In this document: piece by piece, positions 50,871 through 60,579 of the stretch
How the letters are laid out: every line of letters begins with the position of its first letter
How positions within the stretch are numbered: the first letter of the stretch is position 1
DNA from: Dokdonella_A ginsengisoli
GTDB taxonomy: Bacteria > Pseudomonadota > Gammaproteobacteria > Xanthomonadales > Rhodanobacteraceae
DNA length: 64,000 bases
Assembly (NCBI RefSeq): GCF_042652785.1
Contig: NZ_JBHSHD010000003.1
Span: forward strand, 62,001 to 126,000
Direction of reading: 5' to 3'
Program-made: the position numbers and the translations under genes
Notes under the pieces: generated by a model
What the model saw: the letters and a program-made list of their open reading frames with translations, nothing else
The model's database searches: none
Told to the model about the DNA's origin: nothing

Positions 50871-53800
50871 TCAAGGTTCCATGCGTGCCTCGCGGTCGAC
50901 ATCTGCCGCAATGCGGTTTCGCTCCATCGCTAGCTCGTCCAGCCGTGCACGACGTTCCGCCGGCGTCAGCGCGCGATCCTGCTCGACCTGGCGCTGCTCG
51001 GCTCGATTCCGCGCAAGCGCTTTCGCGCCACCGCGATAGAGCCCCAGCTTGTCCAGCTTCGGCGCCAGCGCCTCCGCTGCGACATCGTCGCCGGCGCGCG
51101 CTGCCTCGCGGCGGGCAGCGTAGACCTGCTCAAGCTCGCGCTGCATGGCGTACAGGCGCTCGACGTACTTCGAGGATCCGCCGCGCGCTTCCTTGACGAA
51201 GTCACCCAGTACCGGCCAGTTCCGCAGCCTGGCCGGATCACGGCCTGGATTCGGCGGGAGATCGGTGAACGGGCGAGCCATGACGTCGGCGACGTTGAGG
51301 GCTTGCACGCCGAGCCAGCCGAGATAGCCGCCGACCAAGTGCTCGATCATGTTCGGCGAGGAGTTCGTCAGCTTGCCGAGCTGGACAGCGGCCGCCGATG
51401 AGCGTGAGGTGTACCGGTTCTCTGGTGGCAGCCGCTCTTGTCCCTGCGAATCGATGGGGCGGCCGCGGAAGCTGTCGTAGTTGAACGCAACCTCCAGTGC
51501 TGGCCGGACAGCTTGGGGGATTGGATTCATCGCGAGCTGCGAGACCACCAATTCCTGCAGCGAGTTCGCGAAGTCACGAGCGCGGTAGTCATCGCGGGCG
51601 ACGGCCAGCTCGACGCTACGTTCCGCGACCGTGCCGAGGGCGCCGATCTCGAAGGGCTTCGGCAGATAAAGGAACTTGTCGCCGAGCTTGATCGCCCAGT
51701 AGGCGTTCCGCACGTAGTCGGGCAGCGCGCGATAGTCCTCGTCTTCGCGCTGCGCGAGATAGAGCGCCACCGATGCGAGTGCGACGGCACCGGTGATGGC
51801 AGCAAACCGCTGCGGACTGGCCTTCGCACCGCGGCCAAGCCGATACAGGCCCTGGGCGCGTGCATTCGCGAACGGGACCGTTTGCGCCAGTAGGCGAACG
51901 GCAGCCCACTTTCCGGCCATCGTGAAATCGAGGAGATCACGCGCCTCGTAGCTTGCTTCCAAGTGAGATTTGCCGGCGGCGCGAGCGCGTTCGTAGATGG
52001 CGGCGCGATTCACCGACTCGCCGCGGTCGCCGAGTTCCTGATACGAGTGCCAGGCTTCGCGCAGCGCCTTCTTGATTTTGGCCGACGAGTCGAGGATTCG
52101 GCTTTCGTCGACGCCACTGGCGATCAAGCGCTTGGCCGCCGCGGCGTGATCGCCGTCCGTCAACGAGCCGAAGCGGACCTTCCCGCCGCCGGCGAGCAAC
52201 CGGATGTCGGTTTCGCTACCTGGTTTTGTGGCAGCCCAGCCGTCGACGAGGTTGCGTATCGGATTGGTGCCGGTATGGTCGCTCACCGCCAGCGCGGTCA
52301 GCGTGTCGCGCAACAGGTTGCGGATTCGGAATGCCGGCGACACCGTGACGCCGAAGCTCAGCGCGCGCTTGAATCGGGACGCGACGCGCAGGGCCGGCGA
52401 CTGCCAGCCATTGAAATGCAGCATCGTCAGTGCATCGACCAACAGCGGATCGCTGACCTCGTAGTGCTCGGCTTTACCGTCGATGCGGACGCGCAGAGAC
52501 GTCTTGCTCGGTTCCTCGACGCGCCGAGCCTCGCCGACCTTCGCCGCCGCGGCAAGCGCCTTCGTCGCAGCCATGTTGCGCATCGAGGAGACTAAAAGGC
52601 GGTTCCAATTCTCCAGCGTATTGGCGAGCAAGTCGCCGAGCGGTTGTGTACCGCCCTTCAGCGCTTCGATCGGCTCCTCGGTTCCTTTCTTCACCAACGG
52701 CGGCGTGAGATCGGCTGGATCGAGCGAGCCAGACTCGCCGAGATCGGTGCGCCGAAATGGCACGTAGAACTCCTGAGCCCACTTCTCGCGCGATGCCGCG
52801 GAGATCAAGCCGGCTTCTTCGGCGACGTCGAGGATCGCTTTCTGGTATCGATTGAATTCGACCAACGCGCGCGCATAGGCGCCAGCACGACTCCGGCCGT
52901 CCGGAAGCCTACCTTGATTGAGCCGCTTCAACGCGGTGATGTCGGCCTCGGTGAACAAGCGTTCGCGACCTTCGCGCGCAAGACGCTCGGCGCGATTGCC
53001 GGCGACCCACGCGAAAAAGAGATCGTGCTCGCCGGCCAGCTCAGATAGCACACCCCGAAGTCCCTTACCGTCCGAAGTCACGTCCAGCGCACCGTCGGTG
53101 AGCTTTACCGGACCATGGAGGAACGATGCCTCTACGGCCCCGTCGACGCCGCGACTCAACCGTGCCTGCTGGTAGGCGACCGAATCGAGATCTTTGATCG
53201 GCGCGAATTGATCGACCAGCCCCTGCACGGCCTTCTCGTGCCAGCGCGAGGAAAGGCTCCTGAATTTGGCGCTCAGAGACTCCGGGCGAGCGCCAATCTT
53301 TTCGAGTGCGGCCTGCTGCGCGGGATCGAGGTCGCGTCGCTTCGCTACAGGCGCCAGGGCTTCTCGATCGCCGGCAGCGCGCGACGTGCGCTGGAACATT
53401 GGCCGCGACTTCGATTCGGGAGCGTCGGCGCTGAGAGCAGCCTGACGGGCCTCACGCAGGACATGCGCGAGATCGGTGGCACCGTACCGCGATAACTCCG
53501 CGAAGCCGTTCCTCCGCAGCCAGTCTCGCAAGGCGCCGACCCATTCCTGCAGGGTACGGTGCAGCGTACCGGTGGTCCGGCTCATGTGAGCCAACAGCTC
53601 CTCCATGAGGATCAGCCGTTGATCGCGTGCGGCAATCTTGGAGTTACCGAGCACGCCTGCCTCGTAGTCCGACAAGTCGATGCCCTGGTCGCGGGCGAGC
53701 TGGCGGACCCCTTCCAATCCGCCGACGCGATGGAGGATCTCGCCGAGTTTCGCTCCGAGCGCCGAGCCGTACTTGGCGCGAAGCCCGAAATGCGTAAAGT

Positions 53801-56336
53801 GCTCATGGTAGATCGCCTCGGCGACGTCGCCGACGGACCGAAGCCGATCACCAACGAGATACGTCTTCCCACGCCAATGAACTGCCCGAACATCCTCCGC
53901 CGCTGCGCCTTGCTCCTCCGCCGCCTTGCGAATCTCGGCCGGCAGGGAATCCCACGGCGTGACCACGACTCGGTTCGAGGCATTCACGCCAAGGATGCGA
54001 CTGGCGAGTTCATGCACCTGCTCGTCGCGAAGCGTCGGCGCTGAATCGTCACGCGCGGCACGGGCGAACCGAATGTCCGGATCCGTTGCATCGAACGTCC
54101 CCCGGTTGTCGACGCTCTTGACTTGCTCGGGCCGGAAGGCGATCCACGACTTCGCCTCTGGCAATTCGATGCCGTCGAAGCCGCGTCGCTCCAACTTGGC
54201 GCGTAGCGCGCGTGCTTCGTCGGCGCTTCGGATGGCCTGTGCTTCATCGAGCGGCATGCGGTACGGGCGACGGATGGCGAGGTAGGCGTCGACGATACGA
54301 GCATCCGCCGGCCGTCCCTCGGCCGCGTTCTCGGCGTACCGGCCAGCCACCTCTCGGTTCGTCGTGAAGAAGTGACCGAGCGCCGATGTGGCATGCGCCG
54401 TCGCATTGCCGGAGTGCTCGTCTCGGAAGACGGTGAACTCCGCGCCAGTGCCGTGGTGAACGATCCGCGGTGCGCCGGCGTCGTCAATGACTTTCGAGCC
54501 GCGGAAGAACTTATTGAAGAAGGGGGAAGTGGTGCCACGTTCCCGCCACTCGCGCGCGGCCGAGGCGATGCGGTTCGGCAGTCGAGCCTCGGCCGAACCT
54601 AAGCCAGCTCCTTCTACCGAGCCGAACTCGGTTCGACTGGGATCAAGGCGGCTCGGCGCGCTGCCAGCTCCACCACTTTCGCCGGATCCTTCGGCCACGA
54701 GTCCATCAGCGCGAACAGGCGATCCGCTTCCTGCCTCTCCGTTTCGGTCGACTCGGGCCAAGTCTGTGGTGGCGGTCGGATGATCGGAGCCATTTCCTTC
54801 TGCGAGCAAATCGCGGACAGCCCGCGCGGCAACGGCATCATCCGTCGAGCGTGTTGCCTCTGCAATCGCCCTGAATGAAATTCCGCTGCTGACGGCTTGG
54901 TCAATCAGGGCATCAAGAGGTTGCCCAACCGAAGCATCCTCGCCAGGTATTCGCTGCGCATGCGAGTCCAGCGGGGATGCTTCGGTGCCTTCGCGAGCCG
55001 GGACGTCTCCAGTATTCGCGGTGGCGATGGGCTCCGCAGCCGGCTCATCCATGAGCGAGCGGCGGGGTATTGCCAGCGGCTCGGCTTCGGTGCCGGGTCG
55101 CTGTAGTTCCGCCAGCGCGTCGTCCACGACGGGCGGCGGCGGAAGGTTCGTAGCACTGGTTTCGCCGAAGGGGCGCGGCGGCAGTGCCTCGTCAGCAGCA
55201 GCGACGCCCTCCTTCGGGGCGGCGAGCCAGTCGGGAAGCGGAAGCACCTCGTCTGCGGCGATGCCGTGTTGCTCCGCGATGCGTTCCGCGAGCGAACGGG
55301 CCTCGCCGAAGTCGGCAATGTCGCCAAGCGCAGCGTCGAAAGCGGCTCGCGCGGCGATGACCGACTCGCCGGCCGCGGCCGGCGCGGGGATGGCCTCAGG
55401 AGGTGGCACGTCGATCGGCTTGGCCGTTCTCGGATCGAACTGGTCGAACAGATTTGCGGTATCCGTGGTTTCGCGCAGCTCTACGCGATCTGGAGCGAAG
55501 TCCCGGCGTGAAGGCTTACCGGCGAGGACATCCACATGACCATCGGTTCGGGGCGCTGGCCCCGCGCCGTGCATGCCGCCGATCGCGCCGCCAAAAATGG
55601 CCCCTGCCGCCGTGTCGAACGGATCGAACTCTCGTTGAAGCGACTCCGGCGACACTGCGTTCTCGATCTGTCGCTGCGCCTCGGCCGCGCCAGCGCCGAT
55701 CGCCGCGCCGGAGGCGAGGCGCACCGGCAACGAGGCGCCGACACTGGCGGGCAGCGCGCCAGAGGCCAGGGTCGTGGCGCCCGTCACCGCTGCCCCGCCG
55801 AGCGCGTCGATGCGGTTCTGGCCGGCGGCGACTCCCTGCTCGTAGCGCTGCCGCGCATTCTCCGCCGCCGGAAGCGTCATCGCGCGGGCGCCGGCGAGCA
55901 TGCGCCCCACGACGCCCACCCCTGCCGAGCCACCGGATGCAACGATTGCGGCGAGGTCGGGCACAACAGCGCCGGCGAAATCCGCGCTGCGCGCCGCGTA
56001 GTTGTCCTTCGCGACCGCCTCCGGCGCGATGTCGCGCGCGGCCTGGCGCGCCTGGTCGGCGGTCGACGGGATGCCGGTGAACGGCGCCGAGATGGCTTCG
56101 GCCATGCCGCTAGGCGTGCCCTGCTGCAGCAACGCAGCGAGGTCGATCGAGCGTGACGCCGCGGAGCGACCAGCGCGCTCCAACCATCCCGAGACGCCGA
56201 GCCGATACGGCGCGGTTGAGTCGGCGCCGGCGTCGACGTTGGAGAAGTCAGGGTGCGACGCGTCGAAGGCGTCGAACGGATTGTCCGTTCCCGAGAGTGC
56301 CGTATTGTCGAACTGATCGAAGGGGTTGTCGGCCAT
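50871..56336 (-). CDS. Giant polyvalent virion protein (ART-like, metallopeptidase-like, LPD38)
   Basis: An 1821-residue phage protein, probably packaged and injected with DNA. Residues 1-260 hold NPFDQFD/NPFDAFD repeats and hydrophobic stretches; 260-595 is low-complexity. An ART-PolyVal-like domain (about 600-757) has FFRGSKVIDDAGAPRIVHHG, HFFTTNREVAGRYA, GFDGIELPEA and NRGTFDATDPDIRFA. A MPTase-PolyVal-like domain follows (about 760-1000; YHEHFTHFGLRAKYG with H-E-x3-H at 844-849). The C-terminal third (about 1390-1800) resembles LPD38 (AFRIRNLLRDTLTAL, ALPDYVRNAYWAIKLGDKFL). Assigned by motif memory; no search was run. Confidence 0.8.
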   Translation of the reverse strand: MADNPFDQFDNTALSGTDNPFDAFDASHPDFSNVDAGADSTAPYRLGVSGWLERAGRSAASRSIDLAALLQQGTPSGMAEAISAPFTGIPSTADQARQAARDIAPEAVAKDNYAARSADFAGAVVPDLAAIVASGGSAGVGVVGRMLAGARAMTLPAAENARQRYEQGVAAGQNRIDALGGAAVTGATTLASGALPASVGASLPVRLASGAAIGAGAAEAQRQIENAVSPESLQREFDPFDTAAGAIFGGAIGGMHGAGPAPRTDGHVDVLAGKPSRRDFAPDRVELRETTDTANLFDQFDPRTAKPIDVPPPEAIPAPAAAGESVIAARAAFDAALGDIADFGEARSLAERIAEQHGIAADEVLPLPDWLAAPKEGVAAADEALPPRPFGETSATNLPPPPVVDDALAELQRPGTEAEPLAIPRRSLMDEPAAEPIATANTGDVPAREGTEASPLDSHAQRIPGEDASVGQPLDALIDQAVSSGISFRAIAEATRSTDDAVAARAVRDLLAEGNGSDHPTATTDLARVDRNGEAGSGSPVRADGLVAEGSGESGGAGSAPSRLDPSRTEFGSVEGAGLGSAEARLPNRIASAAREWRERGTTSPFFNKFFRGSKVIDDAGAPRIVHHGTGAEFTVFRDEHSGNATAHATSALGHFFTTNREVAGRYAENAAEGRPADARIVDAYLAIRRPYRMPLDEAQAIRSADEARALRAKLERRGFDGIELPEAKSWIAFRPEQVKSVDNRGTFDATDPDIRFARAARDDSAPTLRDEQVHELASRILGVNASNRVVVTPWDSLPAEIRKAAEEQGAAAEDVRAVHWRGKTYLVGDRLRSVGDVAEAIYHEHFTHFGLRAKYGSALGAKLGEILHRVGGLEGVRQLARDQGIDLSDYEAGVLGNSKIAARDQRLILMEELLAHMSRTTGTLHRTLQEWVGALRDWLRRNGFAELSRYGATDLAHVLREARQAALSADAPESKSRPMFQRTSRAAGDREALAPVAKRRDLDPAQQAALEKIGARPESLSAKFRSLSSRWHEKAVQGLVDQFAPIKDLDSVAYQQARLSRGVDGAVEASFLHGPVKLTDGALDVTSDGKGLRGVLSELAGEHDLFFAWVAGNRAERLAREGRERLFTEADITALKRLNQGRLPDGRSRAGAYARALVEFNRYQKAILDVAEEAGLISAASREKWAQEFYVPFRRTDLGESGSLDPADLTPPLVKKGTEEPIEALKGGTQPLGDLLANTLENWNRLLVSSMRNMAATKALAAAAKVGEARRVEEPSKTSLRVRIDGKAEHYEVSDPLLVDALTMLHFNGWQSPALRVASRFKRALSFGVTVSPAFRIRNLLRDTLTALAVSDHTGTNPIRNLVDGWAATKPGSETDIRLLAGGGKVRFGSLTDGDHAAAAKRLIASGVDESRILDSSAKIKKALREAWHSYQELGDRGESVNRAAIYERARAAGKSHLEASYEARDLLDFTMAGKWAAVRLLAQTVPFANARAQGLYRLGRGAKASPQRFAAITGAVALASVALYLAQREDEDYRALPDYVRNAYWAIKLGDKFLYLPKPFEIGALGTVAERSVELAVARDDYRARDFANSLQELVVSQLAMNPIPQAVRPALEVAFNYDSFRGRPIDSQGQERLPPENRYTSRSSAAAVQLGKLTNSSPNMIEHLVGGYLGWLGVQALNVADVMARPFTDLPPNPGRDPARLRNWPVLGDFVKEARGGSSKYVERLYAMQRELEQVYAARREAARAGDDVAAEALAPKLDKLGLYRGGAKALARNRAEQRQVEQDRALTPAERRARLDELAMERNRIAADVDREARMEP

Positions 56337-56338
56337 CG

Positions 56339-57667
56339 TTATCGCCCCAACACCGAGGCCGCGGCACCGACGCCGTATTTAGCATCAAACTGCGCGCGCA
56401 GATTTGGGTTCGATTTCAGCATCGCAACTGCAGCATCCGGGATCACGGGCGTTGTTACGTTGCCCGACGTGGATCCCGCGCGCATACGTTCCACGGGACC
56501 GGAACCCTGAGTGCCGCTGAGGTACTGCGACGCGAACTGCCGTGTCAGCTCAGCGGCGTACTGCTGCGCTTCATTAACCTTCGCTGGCGATGAGAAATCG
56601 CTGGATGGCAGGAGCTTCGTGAGCGTCGTGCGGTAGAAATCGCTGGCGGCCTGCTGAGGGTCCGCGCTGAGGCGGCGATTCGCCGTCGCATAGGCGCGCA
56701 TCCATCGATCGGTCGTTGACTCGCCTTCGCGCGGCGGCATGTTCTGGAGGAGAGCATCGACCTCCTGCAGCATCGCCGGCTTCTCGCCCTTGTGATTCAG
56801 CGAGCCAACGAATGGCTTCCCGTCGATGCTGGACGTGACGGGCGTGACTCGACCCGTGGAGTAGTCGAGCATCCCCGTCGTGCCGTCCGAGCCGACCACC
56901 GGCTCGCCGAAGTTCTTCGGGTTCTTGGCGCGCGCTTCTGCTGCTTCCTGCTGCGCCTTCACGCCGGCGTAGAGCGACTCCATGTAGACGTCGGGGCGGA
57001 TCAACGTGCGCGCCAGGCGGGCAATCTCGTCGCCGCTCTGCATCGTCTGCGATCCACCGCGCTGCGAATGTATCGTGTACGTGCCATTCTCGTTGGGTTG
57101 GATCTCGACCCGGTTTCCGTCGGGCACGTGCGCGTTGTACCAGTCCTGGAAAATGGTCGGATCGCGACTCACTGCGTACTGCTGGAATAGCGGTGCGAGC
57201 GAGCGCTCCGCGCGCTTGTACTCCTGTCCGATGCGGGCATCGTCAAGCCCATACTCCGCAAGCTCGGCCTGCATGTTCTGGAGGCGCAGGCGCGAGCCGG
57301 ACTCCGCGGATTCGCGGCGGTCGCGGTTGTCGGCGAGCCGCATCTCTTGCTGCGCGCGCGCCGCGCTCAGGCCGAAAGCCTGATCCTTCTGCGCCTCCTC
57401 GACCGGCCGGCGCGCGAGGCCGTGTTGATAGGCTTCCTGCTGCTGGCCGTACTGTGTGTCCTCACGTCCCTCCGTGACACCGCGACGTTCGAGCGCGTGC
57501 GTGCGATCCTCCTGCTGCTGGCCGTATGCGACATCCTCGCGCTGGTCCAGCGTCGCGCGGCGGTCGCGCGCGTATTTGCGCTCCTCGTTTCGGTAGTTGA
57601 TCTCGTTCTGTCGATCGAGGCCGGAGTAGAAGCCATCGATGATCGCGCCCATGCTGATCGGATTCAT
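56339..57667 (-). CDS. Phage structural protein with coiled-coil N terminus
   Basis: A protein of about 442 residues. Residues 15-130 are rich in Gln, Glu and Arg with repeated YGQQQED/YGQQQEA units, suggesting a long coiled coil. A globular part (about 160-420) follows. It ends 2 nt before the start of the giant polyvalent gene and is probably an internal virion or ejection protein. Start at 57667 has GAGG 6 nt upstream; ATG at 57673 is also possible. No family is named. Confidence 0.7.
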   Translation of the reverse strand: MNPISMGAIIDGFYSGLDRQNEINYRNEERKYARDRRATLDQREDVAYGQQQEDRTHALERRGVTEGREDTQYGQQQEAYQHGLARRPVEEAQKDQAFGLSAARAQQEMRLADNRDRRESAESGSRLRLQNMQAELAEYGLDDARIGQEYKRAERSLAPLFQQYAVSRDPTIFQDWYNAHVPDGNRVEIQPNENGTYTIHSQRGGSQTMQSGDEIARLARTLIRPDVYMESLYAGVKAQQEAAEARAKNPKNFGEPVVGSDGTTGMLDYSTGRVTPVTSSIDGKPFVGSLNHKGEKPAMLQEVDALLQNMPPREGESTTDRWMRAYATANRRLSADPQQAASDFYRTTLTKLLPSSDFSSPAKVNEAQQYAAELTRQFASQYLSGTQGSGPVERMRAGSTSGNVTTPVIPDAAVAMLKSNPNLRAQFDAKYGVGAAASVLGR

Positions 57668-57709
57668 GGTCATCCTCATCCTTGAAGATTTCGATTGACG
57701 CCGCTGGAC

Positions 57710-59041
57710 TTACCGCTTGACCCGCCAACGCAACGACGTGCCGTCGTACCAGAGCGTGACAGAGTCGTTGGCAGGAACGTTGTAGTTAGCTGAGCCAGGA
57801 AGCGCAAACCGGTTCCCCGCAGCCGACCCAGCGCTCTCGTGACTAAGCGTGAGCGCGACGGTTCCTACGTTGAACAACGAGATCGCGCGGTTTGCAGCTC
57901 CGCTGGCTATGCCCGTGATCGACGGGGTGCCAGAGGTGGTTACTCGATAGGCGCCTGTGGCTGAAAAATTGACCGGCGCCCAATCGTTTGTAGCCGCAGA
58001 GATGGCGACGCTTCTCACCCCGCTGGAGAGGGTCATTCCACCCAGTGACGCAGGACCATTGACGTCCAGGCTATTCGCTGTCAGCGAATTTGCTCCAACG
58101 TCGCCCCCTGCAATGACGTTGGCGGTGAAGGTGACAACGCCCGCGAATCTTGCGCCTCCAGCGAACGTCACCGAACTATCGGAGTTGATTCGCAGCGCTT
58201 CCGCGCCAACTACCCCATTCACCGGTGCGACACGAAAGACAATCCGGCTCGGCATCGAGGTCGTGGTCTGCGAGCCATCTGTCTCGAACGTGATCGAGGC
58301 GACGTTCGACCACGCGGCAGATGTGCGCGCCGCGTAGGCGTCGATTCGCCCCAACGTGTCGCCGTTGATGACAATGGTCTGCGCGACCGGGGTTCCGCGA
58401 CCCTTGCCGAGCGCGAGAACCGCGCCTGCGGTGTCGGTGCTGGTTCTCAGGATCGCGCCGGCGGCGAGGCCGTTGGTCCCTGAGACGGACGCGAGAGCGC
58501 CAGCGACCGGCGACGTGGTCGGCTGCGTGCCGACCCGGAGCGAGGAGCCGTTGATCGTAGCAATCGTCGCGGACGTCGCGCTGACACTGTTCGCCGAGAG
58601 AACCGCGGACGAGAAATCCGCCAAGGAGCCAGGAAACACCAGCTCATCCGACCCGATCGTTGTGCTGTTGTCGGCGATGTTGAGGGACAGGAACGGATGC
58701 AGCATTCCGTCCGCCGTGATCGCCTGGTACAGGACAGCGCCGGCGGTCCAGTTCTGCGCCGAGGATCCAGCGACGCCGCGCGTGACGCCGGTCAAATCGT
58801 AGCGGCCGCCGCCGACGTCGGCCAGCCCGGTGTAGGCGATGATCTCGAACTTGGTCGGCTGCACGATCGAGTCGGTGATCGTCGCGATTCCGACGCCGCC
58901 GCTCGGCGCATGCCCGACCGGATCGGCCGGCAGGTTGAAGGGTGCCGCTGCGGCATTGATGCGAATCGTGATGTCGGTCGTCGTCGCGTCGCGCTGCAGC
59001 GTTGTGCGCGCGTTGTCGTTCATGGCGTAGCGTCCAAGCAT
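57710..59041 (-). CDS. Phage tail fibre/appendage protein
   Basis: A 443-residue protein. The N-terminal domain has ITDSIVQPTKFEIIAYTGLA and YDLTGVTRGVAG, a pattern common at the base of phage tail fibres. The rest is Ala/Ser/Thr/Gly-rich with beta-repeat character, and the C terminus NVPANDSVTLWYDGTSLRWR resembles a fibre tip. It probably mediates adsorption. It lies in the minus-strand structural block. Confidence 0.75.
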   Translation of the reverse strand: MLGRYAMNDNARTTLQRDATTTDITIRINAAAAPFNLPADPVGHAPSGGVGIATITDSIVQPTKFEIIAYTGLADVGGGRYDLTGVTRGVAGSSAQNWTAGAVLYQAITADGMLHPFLSLNIADNSTTIGSDELVFPGSLADFSSAVLSANSVSATSATIATINGSSLRVGTQPTTSPVAGALASVSGTNGLAAGAILRTSTDTAGAVLALGKGRGTPVAQTIVINGDTLGRIDAYAARTSAAWSNVASITFETDGSQTTTSMPSRIVFRVAPVNGVVGAEALRINSDSSVTFAGGARFAGVVTFTANVIAGGDVGANSLTANSLDVNGPASLGGMTLSSGVRSVAISAATNDWAPVNFSATGAYRVTTSGTPSITGIASGAANRAISLFNVGTVALTLSHESAGSAAGNRFALPGSANYNVPANDSVTLWYDGTSLRWRVKR

Positions 59042-59043
59042 CG

Positions 59044-59346
59044 CTAGATCTCCTTATTGACGTTCGAGCCGAAGCGACGCGCCGCATCGGCAGCCTGCTT
59101 GAGCCATGCCTGCGCGTCGGGGCTGCTGAATGAGCCTTCGTGGCGGGCGTCGACCAGTTGCCACCTCTGCGCGATCGTGGGCTGAAAGACGCCCCAGCCA
59201 GAGGTGCGAAGCTCGTCAACTGCAGTGAGGAAGCGGGGAAGGTCTCGGTCGCAGGCGACGTGCCGCGGTGTAACGGCGCGCGAGCGCGCAAGACAGAACA
59301 GGATTCGCCCCGCCGTGGTCGTTGGATCGGGAAAGATGAGCTGCAT
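59044..59346 (-). CDS. Hypothetical phage protein
   Basis: A 100-residue protein ending 2 nt before the tail-fibre start, so it is in the same transcript. It begins MQLIFPDPTTTAGRILFCLA and ends in a helix. No family is recognised; by position it could be a connector or chaperone of the fibre. Confidence 0.6.
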   Translation of the reverse strand: MQLIFPDPTTTAGRILFCLARSRAVTPRHVACDRDLPRFLTAVDELRTSGWGVFQPTIAQRWQLVDARHEGSFSSPDAQAWLKQAADAARRFGSNVNKEI

Positions 59347-59403
59347 TGCTGGCCTCCCTGGCCGACTGGCACGCGTCCTGCGCGCCGCAATAGATCAGAC
59401 GTT

Positions 59404-59697
59404 TCAGACGTTCACGAACGCCGCCGGGCGCACGTCTCGGTACCGGAGGCGGCGCAAGTCGCATACCAGCTCGTGCGCCGCGTCGAGCGCATTCGACAGA
59501 GTGCTCAATGCGTTGTAGATCGGCTGACCAACGCTATGCTCGCGAACCACCTCGTGGACGCCGGGCGTATTCCCGATGTGAAGTGCAGAGATCGAGTCGA
59601 CTAGCGCGCTGGCGGAATTGCGAAACTCGGCGAGATTGCTGCGCACCACTTGGATCTGCTGCGCTACGGTGTCGATTCGGGTTTTCAGCTCGCTCAT
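59404..59697 (-). CDS. Hypothetical helical phage protein
   Basis: A 97-residue mostly helical protein (MSELKTRIDTVAQQIQVVRS). The start overlaps the AlpA-type gene stop as ATGA, so the two are translationally coupled. No family is recognised. Confidence 0.6.
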   Translation of the reverse strand: MSELKTRIDTVAQQIQVVRSNLAEFRNSASALVDSISALHIGNTPGVHEVVREHSVGQPIYNALSTLSNALDAAHELVCDLRRLRYRDVRPAAFVNV

Positions 59698-59948
59698 TGG
59701 GCCTCCTTGTCGCTGCCTGATGCCGCTTCTTGCGGCGTGTGGTCGGTGCTATGGGCTGATTCGGGCGCACGCGTTTGCGCGGCGAGCCACAAGTCGAGGT
59801 CGGAACAGCGGTAACGAATGGCGCGGCCGACTCGCACGAATGCTGGGCCGATGCCAGCGACCCGCCAGTGCGCCAAAGTGCTCGCGGAGATCGGTGATGT
59901 GCCGCCGAGGTAGCGTGCGGCTTCCGCTGTGTCGAGGAGATCGCTCAT
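59694..59948 (-). CDS. AlpA/excisionase-type regulator 1
   Basis: An 84-residue protein. LDTAEAARYLGGTSPISAST and GPAFVRVGRAIRYRCSDLDL are the MerR-like helix-turn-helix and wing of AlpA or excisionase proteins. Start at 59948 begins the conserved domain; upstream in-frame sequence is the intergenic repeat. It heads the minus-strand operon with the structural genes. A 75-bp operator-bearing repeat lies 57 bp upstream, shared with regulator 2. Confidence 0.82.
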   Translation of the reverse strand: MSDLLDTAEAARYLGGTSPISASTLAHWRVAGIGPAFVRVGRAIRYRCSDLDLWLAAQTRAPESAHSTDHTPQEAASGSDKEAQ

Positions 59949-60004
59949 GCCCGTCCGTGGGTTGCAGTGCTTTCGATCAGTTTGCGTTGACGCATCGTGA
60001 GATG

Positions 60005-60079
60005 TAAGTACATCCGCTGGCGACTTCGGGCGCCAGTACATTGAAGTGCAATGTTTGAGTCAGGCCGCAGACGGGAAGC
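60005..60079 (-). repeat. Duplicated regulatory repeat, copy 1
   Basis: About 75 bp nearly identical to 63832-63909. It contains the perfect dyad ACATTG-N5-CAATGT (60038-60054) and two direct AGTACAT words. It lies just upstream of AlpA-type regulator 1, so it is a promoter or operator module. Confidence 0.88.
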
Positions 60080-60192
60080 ACGGCGTCTACCCCTCATAGA
60101 CCCCAAATTTTCCGCGTCTCAATCCGCGAGATCGGCACGAGGTTTGCTTGCCTCGGCTGTCGCGCTCCGCGGCGGATACGGGGGAATGAGGG

Positions 60193-60573
60193 ATGAGAAC
60201 CATAGCCATTGCTGCGCTCGTTCTGGTGCTTGCTGGCTGCGCTAGCGGGTCAGCCATCGTTACTGGGGAGAAGCGGGCACCGATACCTGCCGATCAGGTG
60301 AAGATCTATGCGACGCCGCCCCAGGGCGCTGAGATCGTCGGTGTAGTGCAGGCCAGCAGCGGAAGTGGAATCGGCGAGCAAGCGCGCATGGACTACGTCG
60401 TCGCGGAGCTGAAGGCGCAAGCGGGGAAGATTGGCGCAAACGGGATCGTGCTGACAGGCGCCGGCGCACAGACTGGTGCGGCCGTGGTCGTCCCCACTGG
60501 GGCCGGTGGCTTCATGGGTTTGCCGTCGAACAAACAGGCGGCGCAGGGACAGGCAATCTTTGTCAGGGAGTGA
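60193..60573 (+). CDS. Small lipoprotein
   Basis: A 126-residue lipoprotein: signal peptide MRTIAIAALVLVLAGC with lipobox LAGC and Cys16. The mature domain has ADQVKIYATPPQGAEIVGVV and KAQAGKIGANGIVLTGAGAQ, reminiscent of DUF4156/RcsF-like surface lipoproteins. It lies 6 nt upstream of the AbiC-like gene in the same orientation and may be its exported partner, for example in superinfection exclusion (inference). Confidence 0.75.
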   Translation: MRTIAIAALVLVLAGCASGSAIVTGEKRAPIPADQVKIYATPPQGAEIVGVVQASSGSGIGEQARMDYVVAELKAQAGKIGANGIVLTGAGAQTGAAVVVPTGAGGFMGLPSNKQAAQGQAIFVRE

Positions 60574-60579
60574 CGTCCT

